Of a stretch of DNA of 64,000 nt, positions 23,700 to 33,730 are shown in pieces. The stretch spans positions 25,748 to 89,747 of the forward strand of contig JAYKXP010000172.1 in the NCBI GenBank assembly GCA_037176845.1, given 5' to 3'. How positions within the stretch are numbered: the stretch's first letter is position 1; every line of letters starts with the position of its first letter. The position numbers were made by a program, and so were the translations under genes. The stretch comes from Paramarasmius palmivorus (taxonomy: Eukaryota; Basidiomycota; Agaricomycetes; Agaricales; Marasmiaceae). The notes beneath the pieces are model-generated. The model made no database searches, had not been told where the DNA came from, and was given only the letters and a program-made list of their open reading frames with translations.

Positions 23700-24500
23700 T
23701 GGCCGGGCCTATGAATAGAAAATGGCAGACGGACAAAGCGGAAAACGGATAGTTGGCGAACGCGAATGGTGTTTTATTCTGGAGATATTGGAAGACGGCC
23801 ATGGATGCGAAGTAGGCATAGCCGATCTCCTCCGAGTCGACTGGCAAAACTCTGAGTCTCTTGTCTTTGTACCCAATCCAGCATTACACCATAATCCCGT
23901 GTATAGTGACCTTCAGGCTTCAGTTCAATGAACCCGGAAGTTGGAATCATGATGATGTAGATTCTATCCCAATAGACACGGAAGGACGAGTTTGGCGTAG
24001 TTTTTTTCTCAACATAGGGCATCCATGTACGAAATTACGAGCCTAACCTGACAATAGTTCGAGAAGGATTTGACTGAGAATTCGGTCTTCCACAGCTATC
24101 ACAGTAGAGGATGAGATCATCGCGGAAGATGGTCATGGAGATACCTTTGGGGCATCTCCCGCAGTATGTGGTAAGTTAGTCGTGAACCTGTATCTTGCAA
24201 GCTGGTATTCTTGACTTTGTAGATAGGTGAAGCCGGTAATTAATACTGCGTTCGGTGGGTGCAACTCTGATGTGTCCAGTCAGCGCTTTAGCCTCTAAAA
24301 TATCACTCACCTAGCCTGCTCGCGATGATGTTCCCGCTGCTGTCGTGACTTGCAATGAAGAGTATAGTTGTCCTATGTCCTTGTGGGCGAAGAAAATCTG
24401 AACAGCCGTTGAGGGTCCAGGGAGACTGTGAGCGAAAAGCGAAAGCACATGACGGGAGAGCGAGAGCCGAATATCTATCTATCTATCACTCGCTTTTCCG
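23700..24500. repeat. Duplicated segment, left copy
   Basis: Diverged direct copy of 25720-26420. Matching landmarks in the same order: a TATGAATAGAAA...GCAGACGG start, ATCCCGTGTATAGTGACCTTC, CCCAATAGACAC, a block around AGTATAGTTGTCCTATGTCC, GGGCGAAGAAAATCTGAACA, and a final GAGCGAGAGCCGAATATC followed by an ATCT run. On the minus strand parts read as spliced coding fragments (for example RVYWDRIYIIMIPTSGFIEL at 23774-24022, and NGCSDFLRPQGHRTTI near the right end). These are probably remnants of a small gene of unknown function, with frame breaks in this copy. Confidence 0.6.
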
Positions 24501-24700
24501 ACTCGTCACTAGCGCTCGGTGCGAAGATATTGGACTGGTCCTCACACTTATTGACCTACACCCAGTGTTGACCTATTTCAAGCATGTCTGAGGAAACGGT
24601 ACCCTGCAGATTCCAATGAACAGTATTTGTACAGTTTTACTTAAAATTACTTTAATCCACTTCCATTGCGTGTTTGGACATCCAGAACTTTGACGTTTAT

Positions 24701-25380
24701 TTAACAGAACGTGATAGTGATCTGCGGCGAGTTAGCGAACATACCACCAAGAAAAGGGAAAGACTCACTCCAGCGTTATCACTAACGCACTGAACAGGTC
24801 TTCCACTCTTCGTATCATTCCCAAGGTAAGCACCAGGACATTTTTCGCGGCTGTTCCCAGTGCATGGGCCCGGAGCCTTCTTGGTGCAGGAACCGGTGAA
24901 AGCGAAGTTCATCTTGTACGTGCTACAAGAAAGAAAGAAAACATTTGAGTACAGCGAACACAACGGCATCCATAGTAAACACACTCACAACTGGTGATTC
25001 CCCAGTCCAGGACCAGTCAAAAGCGAATAATCGGCAGCATTCTGGGAATTGGCAGGATTACTGGGGTTGGTGAGACTAAACTCGACGATACCGCAGTTGA
25101 CACCGGAGCTTAGACAGTTGTGGCCAGCGAAACCGTCGACCCAGGCTACACCGCCGAGGAGTTGGCCTTGGATGGTGCCAGAGCCTCGAGGTGTGGGGTG
25201 ACCTTGGTAGAGGAAGACAGGTTTCCCGCTGCTGCAGTTGTTGACCAGCTGAAGAGAATGTCAATCAGTAGGAGTCGGCTGACGACGGTGAAAATTTGAA
25301 GGCCTTACCTTGACGGTGTGAGACTCGGCTAGAGCAGTAGCGGCGAGAGCAAGAGTAGAGGCGATGAGAGACAGCTTCAT
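24701..25380 (-). CDS. Small secreted Cys-rich glycopeptide (thaumatin-like related)
   Basis: Four exons (25309-25380, 24989-25248, 24769-24922, 24701-24721), total 507 nt, 168 aa, all introns GT-AG and in phase. It begins with a signal peptide (MKLSLIASTLALAATALA), then HTVK|LVNNCSSGKPVF, GIVEFSLTNPSNP, and a Cys-rich second half (GSCTKK, PCTGN, KCPGAY, VQCVSDNAG|ITITFC). The 'HTV-NNC' start, GLxxGVAWVDG-type core and ITxTFC ending match the secreted glycopeptide family of Agaricomycetes, distantly like thaumatin-like proteins. A TATAAAAATA lies on the minus strand at 25436-25445. The last exon is only 21 nt. Extracellular; exact role unknown. Confidence 0.8.
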
Positions 25381-25719
25381 GTGTGAGTTGTAGTAGATGT
25401 GAACTTGGGATGGTCGTGAATACTGCTCTTTGCCTATTTTTATACCAATTTCTAGTGTTGATAATCCAAGTAGAGCGATGTGGAGGTGCGCTGTTTCGGC
25501 TTCATCAGACCTCAGGACCCCGTAGAATGTAGATGTACCCGCGCGCGCCCAACGATCGATGTAGCTCGCAGTGACTCGGACGCAACAATAAACTTGTGGC
25601 AATTCGCAGATGCGCCACAACGGGATCAGGCGTGCTCGTCTCCACACATTTGGTATAGCGCGTACTCCCGACTCCCGCTGAAGTCGACGGTATTCGGTAG
25701 CTGTCATGGGTGTATGGGA

Positions 25720-26420
25720 TATGTGATGGTGTCCTATGAATAGAAAGCAGACGGTACAAGGGCAACGCGAATTCGAAGGGCGAGTGAGATGTTGTCATGG
25801 AGAAGAGGTTGGCGGCGAGTGACTGATGTCCGCTGGGAGGCTTGATCCATCATGCATCATGGCGGAGTGAATTCGACTCGGATCCAAAGTCAAACACCTC
25901 TCGAGTCTGGTTGCCTTTGATACCCGACCAAGCATTCAAATGCCCAATCCGTGTATAGCGGCCTTCAAACTTCAAGTTTTCGATGACCCCGATTATCATT
26001 CTATGTCCCAATAGTAGACACCCGGGAAGGTATGGACTCGGAGTCTAGCGTAGTTTGGACTGGCTTCAAGTTTTTCGCATCATGCGATGTGTTCCCATTG
26101 CCCAAAGTACGAAATTGCCGAGGAGTCGAGGTACTGCCTTTCATAGTAGCCGAAAGGTGCGGCCTGTGAACACCATGTTGTTGTAGATAGGTGAAGTTTG
26201 GTGTGTTCAATCAGCACTTCTAGTTTTCTGATCACTCACCGGCACCTGGCCTGCCATACTCGCACTGCTTCCGATGAAGGGTATAGTTATCCTATATCCT
26301 TCTGGGCGAAGAAAATCTGAACAGCCGTTGAGTATCATGATGTGAGCGAAAGCACATGATGGGAGAGCGAGAGCCGAATATCCATCTATATATCTATCTA
26401 TCACTATTTTGACGGGGTCG
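25720..26420. repeat. Duplicated segment, right copy
   Basis: Direct, diverged copy of the segment at 23.7-24.5 kb, on the other side of the glycopeptide gene. This copy keeps a minus-strand reading with an intron: MILNGCSDFLRPEGYRITI ... SMAGQVP|AAPFGYYERQYLDSS and a stop near 26088 (donor GTGAGT, acceptor TTCACAG). So it may still be a small gene, unrecognised. The copy ends in a similar ATCTATCT microsatellite. Confidence 0.55.
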
Positions 26421-26551
26421 ACCTGTTATATCGCAGACTCGAGCCGTTGTGAGTAGTGCTTCCTCTTTCTGACGTCCAATATATATTATATCTAGCTGAG
26501 GGAGCAGGATATCCCGGATCCGAAAACACTAGTAGATCTAGATTTCAAGGG

Positions 26552-29500
26552 CTACAAAAACACCTTCCCAAAGTACCTCTTCACTCCTTCTTCCACTTCC
26601 CCACGAAGAATGGCACCAACATACCCATCCGGTCTAACAATAACCACACCGCCCTTCTCCTGCCCCTTCTCCCCATCGACACCAAAACCATAATGTTTAT
26701 ACGCATACCCTGCTGTATCCACAACACCTTCCCTTTCCGCATCTCCATCTCGGGGGTAGATGACAAGCGTTTTCACAACGTCCTTCTGCAACGAAAGGTC
26801 CAAAGAAACACCCGGAGATGGGGTGAACACGAGGATAGTGTGGTGTGTTGGTTTAAACACCCCAAAAAGCGAAAACGACGTCTCTTCGCCTTGGACTTGG
26901 AGGTTCGGTGCGTCAGGCGCTCGATCCCCCGCCTTAAGCACCCCATCTAATCCCGATCTATACGGGTCTACCCCATCACCTCCTTCTTCGCCTCCGGATA
27001 AGACAATGGAACTCCCGCGATAGTTCACACCAAACTGCCTTAACTCAAAGCCTCTTCCCAATGTGTCGGTTTTGTAGGTACTGTTGAGCAAATCGGTGGT
27101 TTTGCCGAGCATGGAGGCGATTACGGGTAGACGTTCGGCTGTGTATGATGTGAGGAGTGAGGTTGGGGAGAGGTGGCGCAGGACGAGGGTGAGTTTCCAG
27201 GAGAGGTTTATCTGTTGGGGGTGTTAGTGTGAGGAGTAAGGAAGGAATGGGAAGGACGCACGGAATCCTGCACGCTAGAGTTCATCCCCTGGGCTCCTGT
27301 TGGGGGGTGTACGTGTGCTGCGTCTAGAGTACCAGTTACGAGTTAGTATACAGGTGTGAGAAGAGAAGAAGGAGTAGAGGTACCTCCGACGATGAAAACA
27401 CGTCCTTCACCAAACTTATCTGCCATTCGGATATTCGCCCTATACACATCCACTCAACCATCAGCCAAAACGCGCAACAAAACGAAACACGACGTACCTC
27501 CACACCCCCATCCAAATAACATCACCAAATTCGACATCACGTCGGCCTGTTACGTCTTGGAATGTTTGGATCCAAGCTTCGCGGTTTGAGGACATGGTAT
27601 CGTAATCGAGGTTTTTACCGCCACAGATGAACGTGTATCTGTCGGTGTGTTTTTCGAATGTTAGGAGGTTGATTCTACAAAATTGTTAGCGTTGGAGGAG
27701 GAAGGAAGTGGGTGTGAGCGTACTGCCTGTCAGCGTTTGTTCCCCACGACCTGCACTGTCAATTATAACGCGTCAGACAAGGCACTTGAAAAAGCGAACA
27801 GGACGTACAAATCTCCCTTCAAGTCCACTCTTAACATATATATCCCCAATAACAAACCTATCTCCTTCCCTGGTTTCACCTAGGAACGTACACCCCAGTT
27901 CCTTTCTAACGACGCTATGTGCACCGTCTGCGCCGACGACGTAGTCGTATTCCGCCTCTTCGATTTCGCCGGTGGACTTGGATAGTTTTACGGTGACTTT
28001 GGAGGAATCCTGGGAGAGGGAAAGGAGTTCGACGCCGAGTTCGATCTGGGTGTTGTATTCCAGCTGGAGGACGTCACGGAGGATAGCTTCGTGTGGTTGT
28101 TGGCCTAGGACAACTGGGTTGATCTACCATCCATAATCAGTACACGTAGTTGCACAGTAATCACGCGAGGAAGACGTACAAAAGGCCTATCAGGGGTCGC
28201 CTCCAACATTTCATGCATATCAAACATCTTAATCGGTGCATCTCCTTCAGGTGCTGTGTGGAGTTGAAATGTCCCTGCACGACCACCTTGAGCGAGGATG
28301 GCGGGGAGTATACCAAGGAAGTGGTAGTGTTCTAGTGTGCGGGGTTGGATACCGGAGCCTCGTTGGCCTGGTGTACGTAGATGGGGTTGTTTTTCGATGA
28401 TGCGGACGGGGATGTTGTTGCGCAGGAGGGATAGGGCGAGGACGAGGCCTGGGTGGGGGTGTTAGTGTGTGTGCCTGGGTGAGGTGAAGAGTACTTGCCT
28501 GAAGGACCTGAGCCGACCTGTCGACGAATGTTAGTACTGCGTTTGAGTCAGAGTTTGAAGCCCAGTGAAAATCACGTCGGGGAAGGTCCGGAATTTTTGG
28601 ATGGAATCTGGTGGAATCTGGAAATATCTGGCCGTAAATGGATAGAGCCGCCGCTGGAGAAATCTCAGAAATCACCGGATACAGCCGGAAATTTTAACAT
28701 TTCCATGTATTTTCCATACGAAATCGGTCATATCTGGAAACATCTGGCCGGCAGCTGAATTAATCTGGTTCTATCCGAATTTATTACAACTAGCATTATG
28801 TACAACTAATCTGGAATTATCTGGAGTAATATGGAAATACGGGCTGAAATCGACTAAGTTAGCATGGCTCTCACAACGTGGGGCGAAATCGTACTGACCT
28901 GACTTCAATTAGAGCTCTCTGCGTCTTGTCGCTTCGGCTCTATGCCAAGTGCGTTATATTTCTGGCATTCGTACAATCAGTTTACCATAATGCCGTTACG
29001 GAGATACAACGCCGACTACGTACCTTTTCCTCTTCGGGCGTTATGGCCTTCCATATTGCACGGAGCTCTAGCCTCTACAACCGTCGGGGCAAGGTTACGC
29101 TTTCGGTGTATTCTTCCAGGTACATGTTCCTTGTGTGTACAATCGAGTCAGTGGTGTTTTCGTTACTGAATTTGGCAAGGCCTCACCTAGATTTCTGATT
29201 GAAGGTGGCAGCGTTGTCAGCGTCAGGAGAGGAGGTGCGAGCAGTATCGGCTTCGGCTGGTGGGTTGGGAGAAACAGGTGACGGCTGTAGGAATGAACAA
29301 TCAGCCAAGATTTCAAAGAGAAAGTAGCTACATTACTCACAGAGGATCTTCCTGGGGTAATACCGACCGGCATCAGCAAGGTGTTCAGACGATGTGAAGG
29401 TATATGCGACATACTTGACGGCGATGAGTGACATTGGTGATATCGGCAATGATGTCACTGGAAGAGTGGTTTCTTCGACGGGCTGACTGTGCTTAATCGG

Positions 29501-30199
29501 ATGAGAGCCGGGGAGACTCGAAGGATGCAGAAGAATTGAGTGAGAGATGGAGAGACGATGCAGAAGGATCAGGCGAGATCTGCGGCGAGGATGCAGCAGA
29601 TAATCTCTGTTACACGAAATGTTAATTCGGGATACTCGTTTAGGGGAAAATCTCACCTATTTATCCTGAGAACCTTGCCCAATGTCTCCGGGGTTTCGTG
29701 CGCTGAATACGACAGATATCTGAGAAGGACATCCTTGGGACTGTGCTGCAGAGTTGGGGACCTGAGGGGAACATGGTGGTCAAGATGACAGGCGTGCGTT
29801 GGTAGACAGGTTACGCACGTGTTTCTTTGCACCCCAAGATTCTCACGGTCCCACCCCAACATAACTGTAAGGTTGGCAATGGAAGGAGGGGGACAGACTA
29901 GAGACGGACAGATTAGAGACGGACAGACTATAGGCAGACCTTGGGATGAGTTGCGGACAACACGGCGGGCACGAACAGCAAAAAGTTTACGAAGTCACCT
30001 AATGTTGGTTCAATGACGTATGAGCTCAGATTTTCGTAAGTACCAACGTAGCGCTATTACCAATTAAAGAAAAACCCGGATGAAACCCCAAAACGCTTCC
30101 AAATTCCAGATAGCGCCCTTTAATCTGGATTTTTCGGAATATTTCCAGACCTGATTTTCACTGGGTTTGAAGACTTACGATGAGAACTGGAATTTTCAT
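26552..30199 (-). CDS. FAD-dependent aromatic-type monooxygenase
   Basis: Nine exons (30179-30199, 28499-28517, 28180-28448, 27809-28123, 27724-27755, 27498-27674, 27384-27439, 27262-27323, 26552-27211) sum to 1611 nt, 536 aa, in phase throughout. The first three exons join to MKIPVLIVGSGPSGLVLALS, the Rossmann GxGxxG. Next come a DG motif region (YDYVVGADGAHS), the FAD GD motif (VFIVGDAAHVHPPTGAQG) and a C-terminal thioredoxin-like domain containing AGDRAPDAP. This is the class A flavoprotein hydroxylase layout (phenol 2-monooxygenase / PheA-TfdB type), which hydroxylates aromatic or polyketide-like substrates with NAD(P)H. Intron 2 uses a GC donor (GCAAGT). Intron 1 is 1661 bp because it holds a 1605 bp transposable element; without it the intron would be 49 bp. 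Diverges from the neighbouring dehydrogenase. Confidence 0.9.
28561..30165 (-). mobile_element. TIR element copy A inside intron 1 of the monooxygenase gene
   Basis: 1605 bp, terminal inverted repeats CCCAGTGAAAATCA at the left and its complement (TGATTTTCACTGGG) at the right. It is flanked by a 7 bp target-site duplication TTTGAAG (28554-28560 and 30166-30172). Copy B at 30835-32436 is the same element in inverse orientation. No transposase was seen, so it is non-autonomous; the superfamily is not assigned (7 bp duplications and CAGTG-type ends do not fit one family cleanly). Interior: spliced-looking frames rich in Ser/Pro and an HMG-box-like exon pair. It lies 13 bp downstream of the splice donor. 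Confidence 0.88.
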
Positions 30200-30416
30200 G
30201 TTGTTTATCCCATCTCTGCTTCATCTCGAGTCTTTATATACCCTTTTCCTGCTAAAAACATAGGTGACAGTCAGAGGCAGAGATATAACCGAACATATAT
30301 CCGTCGGTTGTATTACCCAAAAAAGGCAACTCCTCTCCTTCCTTCCACCAGCTCGGTAAAATGTTGAACGATATAAAAACCACAAACACCTTCAATGTTT
30401 TACACAAATCCACGCA
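30200..30416. promoter_or_regulatory. Shared bidirectional promoter of monooxygenase and dehydrogenase
   Basis: 217 bp between the two divergent start codons. A TATATAAAGA on the minus strand (30231-30240) sits about 32 bp upstream of the monooxygenase ATG, and ATATAAAAAC on the plus strand (30371-30380) about 37 bp upstream of the dehydrogenase ATG. The spacing suggests common regulation of the pair (inference). Confidence 0.6.
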
Positions 30417-33235
30417 ATGCAATCCCTCGCTATCCTCGAAAGCAAAGGCCCCTACGAACTCGTCAACACACCCATTCCAGTTCCTGAACACGGCGAAGTG
30501 CTAGTCAAAGTCCAAGGTGCCGCCTTAAACCACCTCGAATGGAAGATCCGATACATGCCAGTCGATCTTTTTCCGTTCCCTTTGCATACCGGAACAGACG
30601 GTGCTGGGACAGTAGTGCAAGTCGGTCCTGGGGTGTCCAATGTCCAGATTGGTGATAGGATGTATGGCTTGTCTTTTCTGAGCTATTCAACGCGACTGAC
30701 GTGTTTTATAGACTCTTTCAAGGATGGACAGACAACAAACGGAGTAGTTTCCAGGAATACACTGTCGTTGATGTGGATCTCTGTGCAAAGGTACGCGTTT
30801 CCCCTTCCCCTTCCCTTGCGCACAACACCTCATCCCCAGTGAAAATCAGGTCTGGAAATATTCCGAAAAATCCAGATTAAAGGGCGCTATCTGGAATTTG
30901 GAAGCGTTTCGGGATTTCATCCGGGTTTTTCTTGAATTGGTAATAGCACTACGTCGGTACTTACAAAAATCTGAGCTCATACGTCATTGAACCAACATTA
31001 GGTGTGACTTCGTATAATTCTGCTGTTCGTGCCCGCCGTGTTGTCCGCAACTCATCCCAAGGTCTGTCTATAGTCTGTCCGTCTCTAATCTATTCGTCTC
31101 TAGTCTGGCCCCCTCCTTCCATTGCCGACCTTACAGTTATGCCGGGGTGGGACCGTGAGAATCTTGGGGTGCAAAGAAACACGTCAGTAACCTGTCTACC
31201 AACGCACGCCTGTCATCTTGACCACCATGTTCCCCTCAGGTCCCCAACCCTGCAGCACTATCCCAAGGATGTCCTTCTCAGATATCTGTCGCATTCAGCA
31301 CACGAAGCCCCGGAGACATTGGACAAGGTTCTCAGGATGAATTGGTGAGATTTTCCCGTAAACGAGTATCCCAAATTAACATTTCGTGTAACAGAGATCC
31401 TCTTCGCAGATCTTGCCCGATTCTTCTCCATCGTCTCCCCATCTCTCACTCAAATCTCCTGCATCCTCGAGTCTCCCCAGCTCTCATCCGATTAAGCACA
31501 GTCAGCCCGTCGAAGACACCACTAAGGCCTTCCAGTGACATCATTGCCGGTGTCACCAATGACACTCCTCATCGCCGTCAAGTAAGTTGCATATACCTTC
31601 ACATCGTCTAACGACGTTGCTGATGCCGGTTGGTATTACCCCAGGAGGATCCTCTGTGAGTAATATAGCTACTTCTTCTTTGATATCTTGACTGATCGTT
31701 CAAGACTTAGTGCCAACCTTGTTATTCCAGCGCCTGCCGCCGTCACCTGTTTCTCCCAACCCACCAACCGAAGCCGATGCTGCTCGCACTTCCTCTCCTG
31801 GCGCTGACAAGGCTGCCACCTTCAATCAGAAATCCAGGTGAGCCTTTGCCCACTTTAGTAACGAAAACAATACTGACTTGATTGTACACACAAGGAACAT
31901 GTACTTCGAAGAATACATCGGACAGGAAACCTTGCCCCGACGGTTGTAGAGCTCAGTGCAATATGGAAGGCCATAACGCCCGAAGAGGAAAAGGTACGCA
32001 GTCGGCGTTGTATCTCCGTAATGGCATTTTGGTAAACTGATCGTATGGATGCCAGAAATATAACGAACTTGGCATAGAGAAGAAGCGACAAGACGCAGAG
32101 AGCTCTAATTGAAGTCAGGTCAGTTGGATTTCGCCCCACGTTGTGAGAGCCATCCTAACTTAGTCGATTTCAGCCCGTATTTCCAGATTACTCCAGATAA
32201 TTCCAGAGTAGTTGTACATAATGCTAGTTGTGATTAATTCAGCTGCCGGCCAGATGTTTCCAGATATGACCGATTTCGTATGGAAAATACATGGAAATGT
32301 TAAAATTTCCGGCTGTATCCGGTGATTTCTGAGATTTCTCCAGCGGCGGCTCTATCCATTTACGGCCAGATATTTCCAGATTCCACCAGATTCCATCCAA
32401 AAATTCCGGACCTTCCCCGACGTGATTTTCACTGGGCCTCATCTAACACCCAACACCCAGATTCCCGACACCCTATCCTTCCTCGAAGCAGCTGCCCTTC
32501 CGCTCCCTTTGATCACCGCCGCCTTTGGCCTTGCGCTGCCATACCCTGCTCAACCAACCCCATCGGCTGCAGCTAAAGACTTTAAATTCCCGCCACGCGG
32601 CGGTGCTGGTTTAACGCCTTTTTGGCGTCCGGAGGCTAAAGGCTCCTGCGCTGGACAGGCGATTCTGATTTTAGGCGGGTCTTCGTCTGTCGGTCAGCTA
32701 GGTAAGCCCCAAAACTACACACTAGACATCTAACTGACCGCGTCCGTCAGCGATTCAAATCGCGAAACATCTCGGATTCTCAGATATCGTCACCACCGCT
32801 TCCATTACCAACACTGAACACCTCACATCCCTCGGAGCTACCACCGTACTCGACCGTTCAACCACCTTCGACCCCGACCCCAACCTGAACGTCAACGTCA
32901 TCTTCGACACCGTATCCACCACCACCCAAGCACACATCCACCACCTCGTCCCAGGTGGAAAGCTCATCTCCGTCGGTACCATCCCACCCGAGCTAGGGAG
33001 CATGGGTGTGTCTACCTATGGGTCGGCGCATTATTACTCTGAATACGGAAGGGAGCTGTTCGGTGCCGTTGAGAGGCTTTTAAGGGAAGGTGTGCTGAAG
33101 CCCTTGGTGGTGGAGAAGCTTGGTGGTGGGCTGGGTAGTGTACCTGATGGATTGGGGAGGTTGCAGAGAGGTGAGGCGGGGGGTATGAGGGGGAGGTTGG
33201 TTGTGGATCCTTCTGAGACCGAGACGAAGGAGTAG
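30417..33235 (+). CDS. Zinc-type alcohol dehydrogenase / quinone oxidoreductase-like (MDR) protein
   Basis: Four exons (30417-30661, 30712-30790, 32461-32701, 32751-33235) total 1050 nt, 349 aa. N-terminal GroES-like domain: MQSLAILESKGPYELVN, EVLVKVQGAALNHLEWK, GTDGAGTVVQVG. NAD(P)-binding domain: ILILGGSSSVGQLAIQIAKHLG, the MDR GGSSxVG signature. It lacks the Cys-rich structural zinc loop, so it fits the zinc-independent enoyl reductase / ToxD-like group that reduces double bonds in secondary metabolism. Intron 2 is 1670 bp because it carries TIR element copy B; without it the intron would be about 61 bp. Next to an FAD monooxygenase and an MFS transporter, so a small catabolic or secondary-metabolite cluster is likely (inference). 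Confidence 0.9.
30835..32436 (+). mobile_element. TIR element copy B inside intron 2 of the dehydrogenase gene
   Basis: 1602 bp, ends CCCAGTGAAAATCAGG ... CACTGGG, flanked by a 7 bp duplication CCTCATC (30828-30834 and 32437-32443). Highly similar to copy A over the whole length, inverted relative to it, differing by small indels. It contains an exon-like stretch (TVVELSAIWKAITPEEEK|KYNELGIEKKRQD, about 31947-32112) over a GTACGC...GCCAG intron that looks like the second half of an HMG box. No transposase found. Confidence 0.88.
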
Positions 33236-33730
33236 TTCGGACCTCAGCTTGGTTCGCGATGTACATGTAAAGCTTCAATAGCTTCAATACTTACGACAGA
33301 GATCCCAATGGAAAGCAGTATTACATCTCGTCGATCGAGCTCAAGATCTATAAAGAAAACGCAGTCGTGATAGTCTCATCTCTAAATACACGCTATTTAG
33401 ATCAAAACCGTCCTCTGTTTCAAAGGTCGCAATTAACGCGGAATGTAGTAACAGGATTCTATTCAAATCGTGGAGATCCAAGCTCAAGCCTGGGTATGAT
33501 TCTTCGCCCGGATGAGAAGGCGAGCAGGTGAGGAGGTATAGCAATAAAATAAGATTGCGGATATCTATGCTCTAGTCGTGATTCCTATTACATCGTAAGT
33601 TAACGTTCTCTAAATGGATCTTGTGTTAGCACGCTGCCACCCAAATGCAAACACACATCAACTCACCATCACCAAACGTCATACCATTCATAACACCATC
33701 AGAGTTGAATCTAAACCGTCCCACTACCTC
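33236..33730. other. Convergent intergenic region
   Basis: Lies between the 3' ends of the dehydrogenase (+) and the transporter (-). No gene or repeat recognised. Confidence 0.5.

Noticed and set aside
27724..27755. GC donor (GCAGTA) after exon 5 of the monooxygenase
   Set aside because: A canonical GTACGC donor four bases further keeps the frame (ADRQINLLTF), so no GC donor is needed there.
28561..30165. Introner-type element (element that itself forms the intron)
   Set aside because: The host splice sites lie outside the element and its 7 bp duplications, and the intron without it has a normal size, so it inserted into a pre-existing intron.
30835..32436. Assignment of the TIR element to hAT
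   Set aside because: CAGTG-like ends recall hAT, but the duplications are 7 bp, not 8, and no transposase is present; left unassigned.
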